From: an uncultured Taibaiella sp. | GTDB taxonomy: Bacteria; Bacteroidota; Bacteroidia; Chitinophagales; Chitinophagaceae | NCBI GenBank assembly: GCA_937871155.1 | Contig: CALMXV010000335.1 | Span: 1 to 5,446 of the forward strand | Length of the DNA: 5,446 nucleotides | Direction: 5' to 3' | Shown here: piece by piece, positions 1-5,446 of the stretch | Position numbering within the stretch: the first letter of the stretch is position 1 | Layout: each line of letters begins with the position of its first letter | The notes under the pieces: generated by a model | The model's input: the letters and a program-made list of their open reading frames with translations, nothing else | Told to the model about the DNA's origin: nothing | The model's database searches: none | Position numbers and translations under genes: made by a program

Positions 1-49
1 TCGCCTTGCCCACAGCACTTCTAAAACCGGCTACTATATAAGCATTCAT
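1..49 (-). CDS. fadA: Acetyl-CoA C-acyltransferase (thiolase), N-terminal fragment cut by the window edge
   Basis: Only the first 16 codons are present, running off the left edge; they translate as MNAYIVAGFRSAVGKA. This matches the start of type I thiolases, where a short beta strand (AYIV) is followed by an R(S/T)AVGK-type loop. Thiolases cleave 3-ketoacyl-CoA with free CoA to acetyl-CoA and a shortened acyl-CoA, the last step of beta-oxidation. The catalytic cysteine and histidines lie outside the window, so activity cannot be judged. The gene follows fadN on the same strand after a 105-bp gap, and fadN-fadA adjacency is well known, for example in Bacillus. The family call rests on a short segment plus context, so a biosynthetic acetyl-CoA acetyltransferase is not formally excluded. 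Confidence 0.8.
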   Translation of the reverse strand, partial: MNAYIVAGFRSAVGKA

Positions 50-154
50 AATTAATTTGGTTGTTGTTATATTGATTATTTACTAAGCTTTTTTATATCT
101 ATTAAGCATCCGTTGCGACGCTCCATTCATCGTTCTCTTTTCTTGTCAGCAATT

Positions 155-2536
155 TTAATTTCTCAAGACTTTGCCTCCATTCAATATACTTTGAATTCGC
201 TCTAAGGTTTTTCTTTCGGTAGTCAAACTCAAAAACGCTTGTCGTTCGAGATTCAAAAGATATTGTTCCGTTACTTCTGTTGGTTGTGATAGGTCGCCAC
301 CGGAAAGTACATAGCCTAGTTTTTGGGATATTTTCACATCATGTTCACTGATATAATTACCCGAAAGCATTGAGTTAGCTCCTACATAAGCTAAGCCCAG
401 TGCTGTATTTCCTAATACCTTAACATCGTTTCTAGGAATGGGTTGAACATACCCTTCTAGCACCATCTCTAGACAAGCAGCTTTAGCTTCCGCCAACAAT
501 CTATTATAAGACACAACTAGTTTATCATGTCCTTTTCTTAAATAACCCAATTCGAAAGCTTCAACAGCTGAAGTAGAAACCTTAGCTTGACCTATCGTTA
601 AGAAGCGCTCTCTAAAGGCATTTAAAGCAACGTCTCCTTCTTTCAATTCATCCGCTAAGCGCACTGCAAACTCTTTAGTGCCACCGCCACCGGGTATCAG
701 TCCTACTCCAAATTCAACTAAACCCATATAGGTTTCAGCATGTGCCACCACTTTATCGGCATGCAAACACATTTCACATCCTCCACCCAATGCCATATTA
801 TGCGGAGCAACTACCACTGGAATCGAAGAGTACCTTACCCGCATCATTGTTTGTTGAAATTGGCGAATAGCAAAATCAAGTTCATCGTATTCTTGCTCAA
901 TAGCCATCATAAAAATCATAGCCACATTTGCCCCTGCACTAAAGTTGGCTCCGTTGTTGGATATCACCAATCCTTTATAGCTGGTTTCTGCTAAGTCAAT
1001 TGCTTTATTGATTCCTTCCAACACCTCACCTCCAATGCTATTCATCTTGGTATGAAACGCAATATTTAAGATGCCATCACCTATATCTTTGATTGTTGTG
1101 CCACTATTCTTCCATACTATGGCTGATTCTGGCAAGTGGTCCAGTAAAATAAAGTCTTCTGTACCTGGAATGATGGTAGGCTGCTTTGTGGGTATATCAT
1201 AATACAAACGCTTTCCATTGGCAAGGGTATAAAAACTTGCATTTTCGTTTTGGCTGATGAACTGATGTACCCAATCAGGTAATGGATGCCCAGCAGTTTC
1301 TATATTATCAGCAGTAGCCGCAACACCTAAAGTATCCCATATCTCAAACGGACCTAGCTCCCATCCGTATCCTGCTTTGATAGCATCATCTATTTTATAC
1401 AATTCATCGGTGATTTCAGGAATACAGTTTGCCGAATAAGCCAGCAAGGGATACAGAGTAGCTCTATAAAATTCTCCAGCTTTATCTTGAAAATTCACTA
1501 ACAACTTAAGGCGTTGTTTTAAATCTTCAATCGGCTTGGCTGCTTCTAACGAAGCAAATTTTACTTTCTGTGAAGGTTTGTATTCAAGTGTATTTAAGTC
1601 AAGTGCATATATAGCCGATTTGCCATCTGCTTCTTTCACTTTTTTGAAAAATCCTTGTTCTGTTTTACTACCAAGCCATTTATTGGCTATCATTTTATTG
1701 ATAAACTCCGGCACTCGCATCCGCTCTCTATCCTTATCATGTGGGATGGCTTCAACCAGATTATTGGCTACTAAGGCTAAGGTATCAATGCCTACCACAT
1801 CAGCCGTTCTAAACGTCGCCGACTTAGGACGGCCTACCACAACACCCGTAAGTTTATCTACTTCCTCTACTGTCATTCCGGATTTCACTACATATTGTAG
1901 TAAACTCATCATACTAAAAACACCAATCCTATTCCCAATGAAGGCAGGAGTATCTTTTGCTAATACGGTTGTCTTGCCTAAATACTTTTCTCCATAATGC
2001 ATCAAAAAGTCAATCACTTCTTTGGAAGTATCAGCGGTCGGTATTACTTCTAATAATTTTAAATAACGAGGTGGATTAAAAAAGTGAGTTCCACAAAAAT
2101 GGGCTTTAAAATCCTCCGTTCTTCCTGCTGCCATCAGATGTATAGGAATCCCTGATGTATTGGAGGTAACAATAGCTCCTTTTTTTCTATAGGTATCTAC
2201 TTTTTCAAACACCTGTTGTTTGATATCTAATCGTTCGATCACTACTTCTATCACCCAATCACACTGAGCAATAGCCGGCATATCATCCTCAAAATTTCCG
2301 ATGGTGATTCGTTTTGCAAATTGTTTGCTGTATAGCGGTGATGGATTTGATTTGATAGCAAATGCCAAAGCATCGTTGACAATTTTGTTTCTAATTTTCT
2401 TATCGTCTTGTGGTGCCTCTTTTGGTACAATGTCGAGTAGCAGCACTTCCAGTCCTATATTGGCAAAGTGGCAAGCGATGCGGCTTCCCATCACTCCTGA
2501 TCCTAATACGGCAACTTTCTTAATGGTTCTGTTCAT
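155..2536 (-). CDS. fadN: Bifunctional 3-hydroxyacyl-CoA dehydrogenase / enoyl-CoA hydratase, FadN type
   Basis: This 793-residue cytoplasmic enzyme should hydrate trans-2-enoyl-CoA and oxidise the resulting 3-hydroxyacyl-CoA with NAD+. The dehydrogenase comes first: Rossmann glycines G12, G14 and G17 (GSGVMG), SNTS at 125-128, and HFFNPP at 151-156. H151 and E163 are spaced like the catalytic His-Glu pair of the family, and DTPAFIGNRI follows at 195-204. A second dehydrogenase C-terminal repeat is seen near 382-404 (GYGWELGPFEIWD). The hydratase domain occupies about 485-700, with oxyanion-hole segments FSAGANV (532-538) and ALGGGCE (582-588). E588 and E608 are 20 residues apart, like the two catalytic glutamates of crotonases, so both activities look intact. 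Dehydrogenase-before-hydratase order is that of Bacillus FadN, opposite to enterobacterial FadB. The ATG lies 27 bp after the tetR stop, so the two genes are probably one transcript. Confidence 0.95.
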   Translation of the reverse strand: MNRTIKKVAVLGSGVMGSRIACHFANIGLEVLLLDIVPKEAPQDDKKIRNKIVNDALAFAIKSNPSPLYSKQFAKRITIGNFEDDMPAIAQCDWVIEVVIERLDIKQQVFEKVDTYRKKGAIVTSNTSGIPIHLMAAGRTEDFKAHFCGTHFFNPPRYLKLLEVIPTADTSKEVIDFLMHYGEKYLGKTTVLAKDTPAFIGNRIGVFSMMSLLQYVVKSGMTVEEVDKLTGVVVGRPKSATFRTADVVGIDTLALVANNLVEAIPHDKDRERMRVPEFINKMIANKWLGSKTEQGFFKKVKEADGKSAIYALDLNTLEYKPSQKVKFASLEAAKPIEDLKQRLKLLVNFQDKAGEFYRATLYPLLAYSANCIPEITDELYKIDDAIKAGYGWELGPFEIWDTLGVAATADNIETAGHPLPDWVHQFISQNENASFYTLANGKRLYYDIPTKQPTIIPGTEDFILLDHLPESAIVWKNSGTTIKDIGDGILNIAFHTKMNSIGGEVLEGINKAIDLAETSYKGLVISNNGANFSAGANVAMIFMMAIEQEYDELDFAIRQFQQTMMRVRYSSIPVVVAPHNMALGGGCEMCLHADKVVAHAETYMGLVEFGVGLIPGGGGTKEFAVRLADELKEGDVALNAFRERFLTIGQAKVSTSAVEAFELGYLRKGHDKLVVSYNRLLAEAKAACLEMVLEGYVQPIPRNDVKVLGNTALGLAYVGANSMLSGNYISEHDVKISQKLGYVLSGGDLSQPTEVTEQYLLNLERQAFLSLTTERKTLERIQSILNGGKVLRN

Positions 2537-2563
2537 AATGGATGTATCTAGATGTTTGTGGTT

Positions 2564-3130
2564 TTATTTGGCTACAGCATCCCAGCAAGCTTCATAATAT
2601 TTTTTTCGCATGGCTGGTTTGGTTAAATCTACTTTCTTAGCAAAATGCATTTTTATCATAGTGTTCATTGAGCCATGAATAAAAGAAAGCAAAATGGCAT
2701 CGGGTAAGTTTTTAATTAATTGTTTTTTCTTTCCTTGCCGCATCATTTTATAAATGGGTAACAACAAGGTAAAATTCTGCTCTTGGTTTTCTTTAAAAAG
2801 AAAAGGGGCATAGGTATATTGCTCAATAAAGCTGAAATAATCTTTATGTTCTAAATAAAAATGCACCGCAGTATCCAGCATATTCATAAAAACCTCCTTC
2901 AAAGAACCGGAGGCATCATACTCTTTCAGTACAGCTAAGTTAAACTCATCCACTGCTAAATTGTAAAGCTCATTGATCACCTCTTCTTTGCTTTTGAAAT
3001 ACAAGTAAAAGGTACCGGCAGCTACTCCGGCTTCTGCTGCAATCCGCTTCATATTCAGATGATAAAACCCAACAGAGTTCACCAAATGAAGTACGCTTTT
3101 AAGGATGGCTGTCTTTTTATCCGATTGCAT
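2564..3130 (-). CDS. TetR-family transcriptional regulator, probable beta-oxidation repressor
   Basis: The 188-residue protein has a typical TetR N-terminal domain. The helix-turn-helix covers about residues 26-45 (IAAEAGVAAGTFYLYF), followed by the usual SKEEVI. The C-terminal ligand-binding domain (about 65-188) is alpha-helical and rich in Phe and Tyr, which suits a hydrophobic ligand. I place the start at the ATG at 3130. The frame stays open to a TTG at 3139, but that TTG overlaps a TATGTTTG promoter element and would add only MCS. The gene is first in a tetR-fadN-fadA row and has an AATGAACGTTCATT palindrome 36 bp upstream of the ATG. By analogy with TetR-type FadR of Bacillus, it may repress beta-oxidation genes and release DNA on binding long-chain acyl-CoA. 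That role is inferred from position and operator similarity; the ligand domain alone does not prove it. Confidence 0.9.
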   Translation of the reverse strand: MQSDKKTAILKSVLHLVNSVGFYHLNMKRIAAEAGVAAGTFYLYFKSKEEVINELYNLAVDEFNLAVLKEYDASGSLKEVFMNMLDTAVHFYLEHKDYFSFIEQYTYAPFLFKENQEQNFTLLLPIYKMMRQGKKKQLIKNLPDAILLSFIHGSMNTMIKMHFAKKVDLTKPAMRKKYYEACWDAVAK

Positions 3131-3136
3131 AGAACA

Positions 3137-3144
3137 CAAACATA
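3137..3144 (-). promoter_or_regulatory. Candidate -7 promoter element for tetR-fadN-fadA
   Basis: Read on the minus strand this is TATGTTTG, an exact match to the Bacteroidota -7 consensus TAnnTTTG. Its last base lies 6 nt before the proposed ATG of the regulator, so the transcript would have almost no leader. I see no clear TTG -33 element at the usual distance; that zone is occupied by the operator palindrome, which would let a bound repressor block RNA polymerase. Confidence 0.55.
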
Positions 3145-3165
3145 ATTATAATTCTATAAAAAATG

Positions 3166-3179
3166 AATGAACGTTCATT
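3166..3179. promoter_or_regulatory. Operator palindrome AATGAACGTTCATT, probable TetR/FadR-type binding site
   Basis: This is a perfect 14-bp inverted repeat centred between 3172 and 3173, in the spacer between the divergent tetR and CNNM genes. The 18 bases from 3164 (TGAATGAACGTTCATTTT) match the Bacillus FadR box TGAATGAMTANTCATTCA at 14 of 18 positions, as I recall that consensus. It lies about 22-35 nt upstream of the tetR -7 element, over the expected -33 region, and about 95 bp from the opposite promoter. It therefore most plausibly serves the beta-oxidation operon. Flanking A/T bases extend the symmetry to 3155-3186 if a 4-base ATGA is looped out. Confidence 0.75.
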
Positions 3180-3273
3180 TTTTATAAAATTTTTATCGTA
3201 CTTCTTATCTAAACCCAAAGCATAATACGAAAGCGATTCCCTAAATTATACTACCATGAACAATAGCAATGCT

Positions 3274-3281
3274 TATCTTTG
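3274..3281 (+). promoter_or_regulatory. Candidate -7 promoter element for the CNNM-family gene
   Basis: TATCTTTG matches TAnnTTTG exactly and ends 6 nt before the proposed ATG at 3288, the same spacing as on the opposite strand for tetR. No good TTG -33 is visible upstream. If used, the mRNA would be nearly leaderless. The element also overlaps the TTG at 3279, which argues against that TTG as the start codon. Confidence 0.55.
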
Positions 3282-3287
3282 AAATGG

Positions 3288-4550
3288 ATGCTGATTAACT
3301 TAGTACTATATCTGTTGGGTTGTTTACTCTGTATGAGTTTCATTAAAGGAATGGAAAATTCATTCGTGGCATCTAACAGAATCAATATTGAACTAAAGAA
3401 AAAACAAGGAAGCATCACCGGACGCATCCTAGGCAAACTAGCGGAACATACATCAGCCTACTGGGGCGCCAGCCTTATAGCAAAAACAATCTTACTCGTC
3501 ATTTTTGGAGCCTTTATTATTCGCATCAATGACCTTTGGACAAGTGAACACAACCTTATCTACCAACAACCCTATATAAAAATTTCACTCGATATTTTAT
3601 TGGGCACACTGGTTCTAATTGTTAGTAACGGACTGTTTCGTTATTTATTTAAATCTAAGCAAGAAGCTTCACTTCGGTTTTATGTGTTGCCTATGTATTG
3701 GATGTATAATTTCTTTAATCCACTATTGAAATTTTTCGTTTCATTTTCTGAATTCATTCTTAAATATTTATTTAATGTACCCATCAGAAGCAAAGAAGTG
3801 TTTGAAAAAACCGACATCGACTACTTCACCAAACACACCCTACTTGGTCATGACAATGAGGTAAGAGTAGCTAATACCGAGTTATTTGAAAGAGCGCTAA
3901 CATTGGTTACTACAAAGGTGCGGAAATGTATGACGCCAAGAAATGAGATTGTAGGGGTTACTAGTACTAGTAGTATTGACGCACTACGTACTTCTATTAT
4001 CGCATCAAAGCTTTCTAAAATCATAGTGTATGAAAACAACTTAGATCATATCATTGGCTATATCCACCATTTGGACTTGAATAAAAACCCTAAGCAAATC
4101 CAAGACATTCTAATAAATATACCCATAGTACCTGAAACAATGCCAAGCACAGCATTGATGACACTACTCAACAAAGAACGTAAAAGCATTGCTTGGGTGA
4201 TTGATGAATTTGGAGGAACTGCTGGTATAGTCACTATGGAAGATATCTTGGAAGAGATTTTTGGAAATATAAAAGATGAGTACGACGTAGATAAATTTGT
4301 AGAAACACAAATAGCCGAAAATGAATACATATTTTCAGGAAGATTAGAACTAGAGTATTTAAACGAGAAGTATGGTTTTGATATTAAATCCTCCAGCACT
4401 GAAACACTTTCGGGTTTTATCATCAACCAGCATGAATCTATTCCTAAAAATAAAGATCGTATAATCATAGGGCTTTATGAATTTGATATTCTGCTGGCTA
4501 CACAAACAAGAATTGAAACCGTCAAACTGAAAATCTTGAAACCTTTGTAA
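3288..4550 (+). CDS. CNNM/CorC-type membrane protein: DUF21, CBS pair, CorC_HlyC domain
   Basis: The 420-residue inner-membrane protein belongs to the family often annotated as hemolysin or CorC, linked to Mg2+ or other divalent-cation transport. The N-terminal DUF21 domain has hydrophobic segments at about 2-20, 58-78, 99-117 and 131-163, with the family-like stretch GMENSFVASNRINIELKKKQ at 21-40. A CBS pair follows: the first CBS contains MTPR (215-218), the second DEFGGTAGIVTMEDILEEIF (306-325), the strongest family signature. The C-terminal CorC_HlyC domain covers about 345-420 (FSGRLELEYLN, ETLSGFII). The start is taken as the ATG at 3288; an in-frame TTG at 3279 lies inside the promoter element. 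Oddly, the usual S-G-M-E, G-N-N and G-E-x-x-P-K motifs of DUF21 read K-G-M-E, A-S-L-I-A-K and S-N-G-L-F-R. It may be a divergent paralogue, possibly related to gliding-associated GldE, and its transport activity is uncertain. Confidence 0.88.
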   Translation: MLINLVLYLLGCLLCMSFIKGMENSFVASNRINIELKKKQGSITGRILGKLAEHTSAYWGASLIAKTILLVIFGAFIIRINDLWTSEHNLIYQQPYIKISLDILLGTLVLIVSNGLFRYLFKSKQEASLRFYVLPMYWMYNFFNPLLKFFVSFSEFILKYLFNVPIRSKEVFEKTDIDYFTKHTLLGHDNEVRVANTELFERALTLVTTKVRKCMTPRNEIVGVTSTSSIDALRTSIIASKLSKIIVYENNLDHIIGYIHHLDLNKNPKQIQDILINIPIVPETMPSTALMTLLNKERKSIAWVIDEFGGTAGIVTMEDILEEIFGNIKDEYDVDKFVETQIAENEYIFSGRLELEYLNEKYGFDIKSSSTETLSGFIINQHESIPKNKDRIIIGLYEFDILLATQTRIETVKLKILKPL

Positions 4551-4575
4551 CTTTAATTTTAAAAATTTCAAACTT

Positions 4576-5103
4576 ATGCCAATTTCAAGACCCTTCAACC
4601 TTCACCAATGGATTGAAGATAATCGTCAACTTTTAAAACCACCCGTAGGTAATGCTTGCTTATACAAAGAAGCCGGCGACTTTATCGTCATGATAGTAGG
4701 TGGCCCTAATAGCCGAAAAGATTTTCATGTAAATGAAAGCGAAGAACTTTTTTACCAAATTGAAGGCGATGTTTCGGTACGCATTCAAGAAAATGGAGAA
4801 ATAGTGGATATACCCATCAAGCAGGGAGAGATTTTTCTTTTACCGGCAAACACCCCCCACTCTCCTCAACGAGGCGCAAATACCGTAGGGCTAGTGATAG
4901 AAAAAGTAAGAGAAAACAAAGAAATCGATGGCTTTGTTTGGTTTTGTGAACAATGTGGAAACAAACTGTATGAAGAAACAATGGAATTAACAGACATCGT
5001 ATCGCAGCTACCTCCGGTTATGGAGCGTTTTTATAATAGCGAAGAACACCGTACTTGTAAAAGCTGTGGAACTGTGATGACACCTCCAACACTAAAAAAA
5101 TAA
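4576..5103 (+). CDS. nbaC: 3-hydroxyanthranilate 3,4-dioxygenase
   Basis: This 175-residue cupin uses non-haem Fe(II) and O2 to open the ring of 3-hydroxyanthranilate. The product, aminocarboxymuconate semialdehyde, cyclises to quinolinate for NAD synthesis or is degraded further. The Fe ligands are H51, E57 and H95, at the same positions as in the well-studied Cupriavidus enzyme. R47, R99 and E109 fit its substrate-binding residues. C124/C127 and C161/C164 form the second, rubredoxin-like metal site found in bacterial enzymes, and the length is typical. The start ATG follows an A/T-rich stretch without a Shine-Dalgarno sequence, as is common in Bacteroidota. It lies 25 bp after the CNNM gene on the same strand, so co-transcription is likely although no functional link is evident. 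No other kynurenine-pathway gene is visible in the window. The eukaryotic-style name haao is also used. Confidence 0.96.
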   Translation: MPISRPFNLHQWIEDNRQLLKPPVGNACLYKEAGDFIVMIVGGPNSRKDFHVNESEELFYQIEGDVSVRIQENGEIVDIPIKQGEIFLLPANTPHSPQRGANTVGLVIEKVRENKEIDGFVWFCEQCGNKLYEETMELTDIVSQLPPVMERFYNSEEHRTCKSCGTVMTPPTLKK

Positions 5104-5124
5104 CTTCATACTTTAAGAATCCGT

Positions 5125-5142
5125 ACAAAAAATTATTTTTGT
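5125..5142. repeat. Short inverted repeat, ACAAAAA / TTTTTGT, 7-bp arms and 4-base loop
   Basis: The arms at 5125-5131 and 5136-5142 are perfectly complementary around ATTA. The repeat lies between the dioxygenase gene and the small membrane protein gene and contains the TATTTTTG promoter candidate. The stem is almost pure A/T, so as a terminator it would be weak; it may be a chance by-product of A and T tracts. Confidence 0.3.
5134..5141 (+). promoter_or_regulatory. Candidate -7 promoter element for the small membrane protein gene
   Basis: TATTTTTG matches the Bacteroidota -7 consensus TAnnTTTG. It ends 34 nt before the ATG at 5176, which gives a leader of about 30 nt. A TTT at 5112-5114 sits 19 nt upstream, at the right distance for a -33 element but not the TTG consensus. 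This suggests the small gene can be transcribed separately from the dioxygenase gene 72 bp upstream. Confidence 0.5.
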
Positions 5143-5175
5143 CCCGTTTTTAAATCATCCCCAAAAAGAAATTAT

Positions 5176-5391
5176 ATGTCGAATCACGATTCTCATAGTA
5201 CCGCTAAACATCATAAAGATGAAACCAATGGCAAATTTGCTATGTGGTTTGTATTCCTTTTCATCGCTTTTGTAATCGCGTTTTTCAACTTTGCAAAAGT
5301 AATGAGCCATGATAGTGGTGAAGGACATGGCGCACATGGCGCTTCTAGCCATGCTACAGAAGCTACTCACAGCCCAAAAGCGGCACATTAA
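5176..5391 (+). CDS. Small single-span membrane protein with histidine-rich ends, unknown function
   Basis: I do not recognise this 71-residue protein. Residues 1-20 are polar and charged, with His at 4, 7, 12 and 13. Residues 21-39 form one strongly hydrophobic, Phe-rich helix (FAMWFVFLFIAFVIAFFNF). Residues 41-71 form a low-complexity tail of Gly, Ala, Ser and His, with His at 45, 51, 54, 59, 65 and 71. In total 10 of 71 residues are His, so metal binding (Cu, Zn, Ni or haem) is possible but unproven. There is no lipobox or cleavable signal, so the helix is probably an anchor. Topology is unclear. The gene follows the dioxygenase by 72 bp and has its own candidate TAnnTTTG promoter. Its start context is A/T-rich without a Shine-Dalgarno. 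Coding status is supported by the sharp polar-hydrophobic-polar pattern; a small accessory subunit of a respiratory complex is one guess only. Confidence 0.7.
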   Translation: MSNHDSHSTAKHHKDETNGKFAMWFVFLFIAFVIAFFNFAKVMSHDSGEGHGAHGASSHATEATHSPKAAH

Positions 5392-5435
5392 CCGCCTAAA
5401 GATGATACACAAGAGGATAGCTTAAGACATCTACA

Positions 5436-5446
5436 ATGAAGTTAAC
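5436..5446 (+). CDS. Possible start of a further gene cut by the right edge
   Basis: An ATG 44 bp after the small membrane protein gene opens a frame reading M-K-L before the window ends. The upstream bases (CTACA) and the same-strand layout allow a gene start, but three codons cannot identify a product or exclude chance. Confidence 0.2.

Noticed and set aside
1536..1997. Open frame of 153 codons on the plus strand opposite fadN, plus other plus-strand frames at 740-994 and 2301-2597
   Set aside because: All lie antisense to the strongly supported fadN gene (the last extends into the end of tetR), show no domain-like pattern and are shadows of its codon structure.
3183..3195. ATAAAATTTTTAT palindrome next to the operator
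   Set aside because: It is pure A/T and short, as expected by chance in such a spacer, and shares no bases with the AATGAAC half-site.
3960..3977. ACTAGT tandem microrepeat with a CTAGTACTAG palindrome
   Set aside because: It lies within the CNNM coding sequence and encodes a Thr-Ser-Thr-Ser-Ser stretch in a loop after the MTPR motif, so codon repetition explains it.
4058..4468. Minus-strand open frames opposite the CNNM gene (also 3848-4039 and 4359-4598)
   Set aside because: They are antisense to a gene with clear CBS and CorC_HlyC motifs, and their translations are Ser/Ile/Phe-rich with no recognisable motif.
4548..4555. TAACTTTA as a separate promoter for the dioxygenase gene
   Set aside because: It misses the final G of TAnnTTTG, begins inside the preceding stop codon and has no TTG at the proper distance upstream. 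Read-through from the CNNM gene is simpler.
5155..5412. Minus-strand 85-codon frame covering the small membrane protein gene
   Set aside because: The plus-strand frame has a sharp polar-hydrophobic-polar layout and an upstream TAnnTTTG element. The minus frame has neither and looks like its mirror.

Overview
The window is AT-rich and looks like ordinary chromosome of a member of the Bacteroidota. The evidence is the recurring -7 promoter element TAnnTTTG upstream of genes, the absence of Shine-Dalgarno sequences, and protein families typical of that phylum. A genus cannot be named from the sequence alone. I see no mobile element, RNA gene or CRISPR array.

Left part (1-3130, minus strand) is a fatty-acid beta-oxidation operon. 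In transcription order it holds a TetR-family regulator, a FadN-type bifunctional 3-hydroxyacyl-CoA dehydrogenase/enoyl-CoA hydratase, and the first 16 codons of a FadA-type thiolase that runs off the left edge. The hydratase, dehydrogenase and thiolase steps are therefore encoded in one row, with the probable repressor as the first gene. An operator-like palindrome (AATGAACGTTCATT) lies just upstream of the regulator. It resembles the box used by the TetR-type FadR of Bacillus, which also controls a fadN-fadA operon. It most likely mediates autoregulation and acyl-CoA-responsive control, but this is inferred.

Right part (3288-5446, plus strand) is transcribed divergently. It starts with a CNNM/CorC-type membrane protein (DUF21, CBS pair, CorC_HlyC domain) whose membrane domain lacks several signature residues. 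Next, 25 bp downstream, is a clear 3-hydroxyanthranilate 3,4-dioxygenase, with all iron ligands and the second CxxC/CxxC metal site. It makes the quinolinate precursor in the kynurenine pathway. A 71-residue single-span membrane protein with a histidine-rich tail follows, with its own candidate promoter. A further gene may begin at the right edge.

Most noteworthy is the 157-bp divergent region. It holds the operator, which appears to be part of a longer symmetry broken by a 4-base ATGA duplication. It also holds two opposed TAnnTTTG elements, each ending exactly 6 nt before the ATG of its gene, which suggests near-leaderless transcripts on both sides. I found no convincing wholly new biological system. 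The points above are regulatory and family-level oddities in otherwise recognisable genes.
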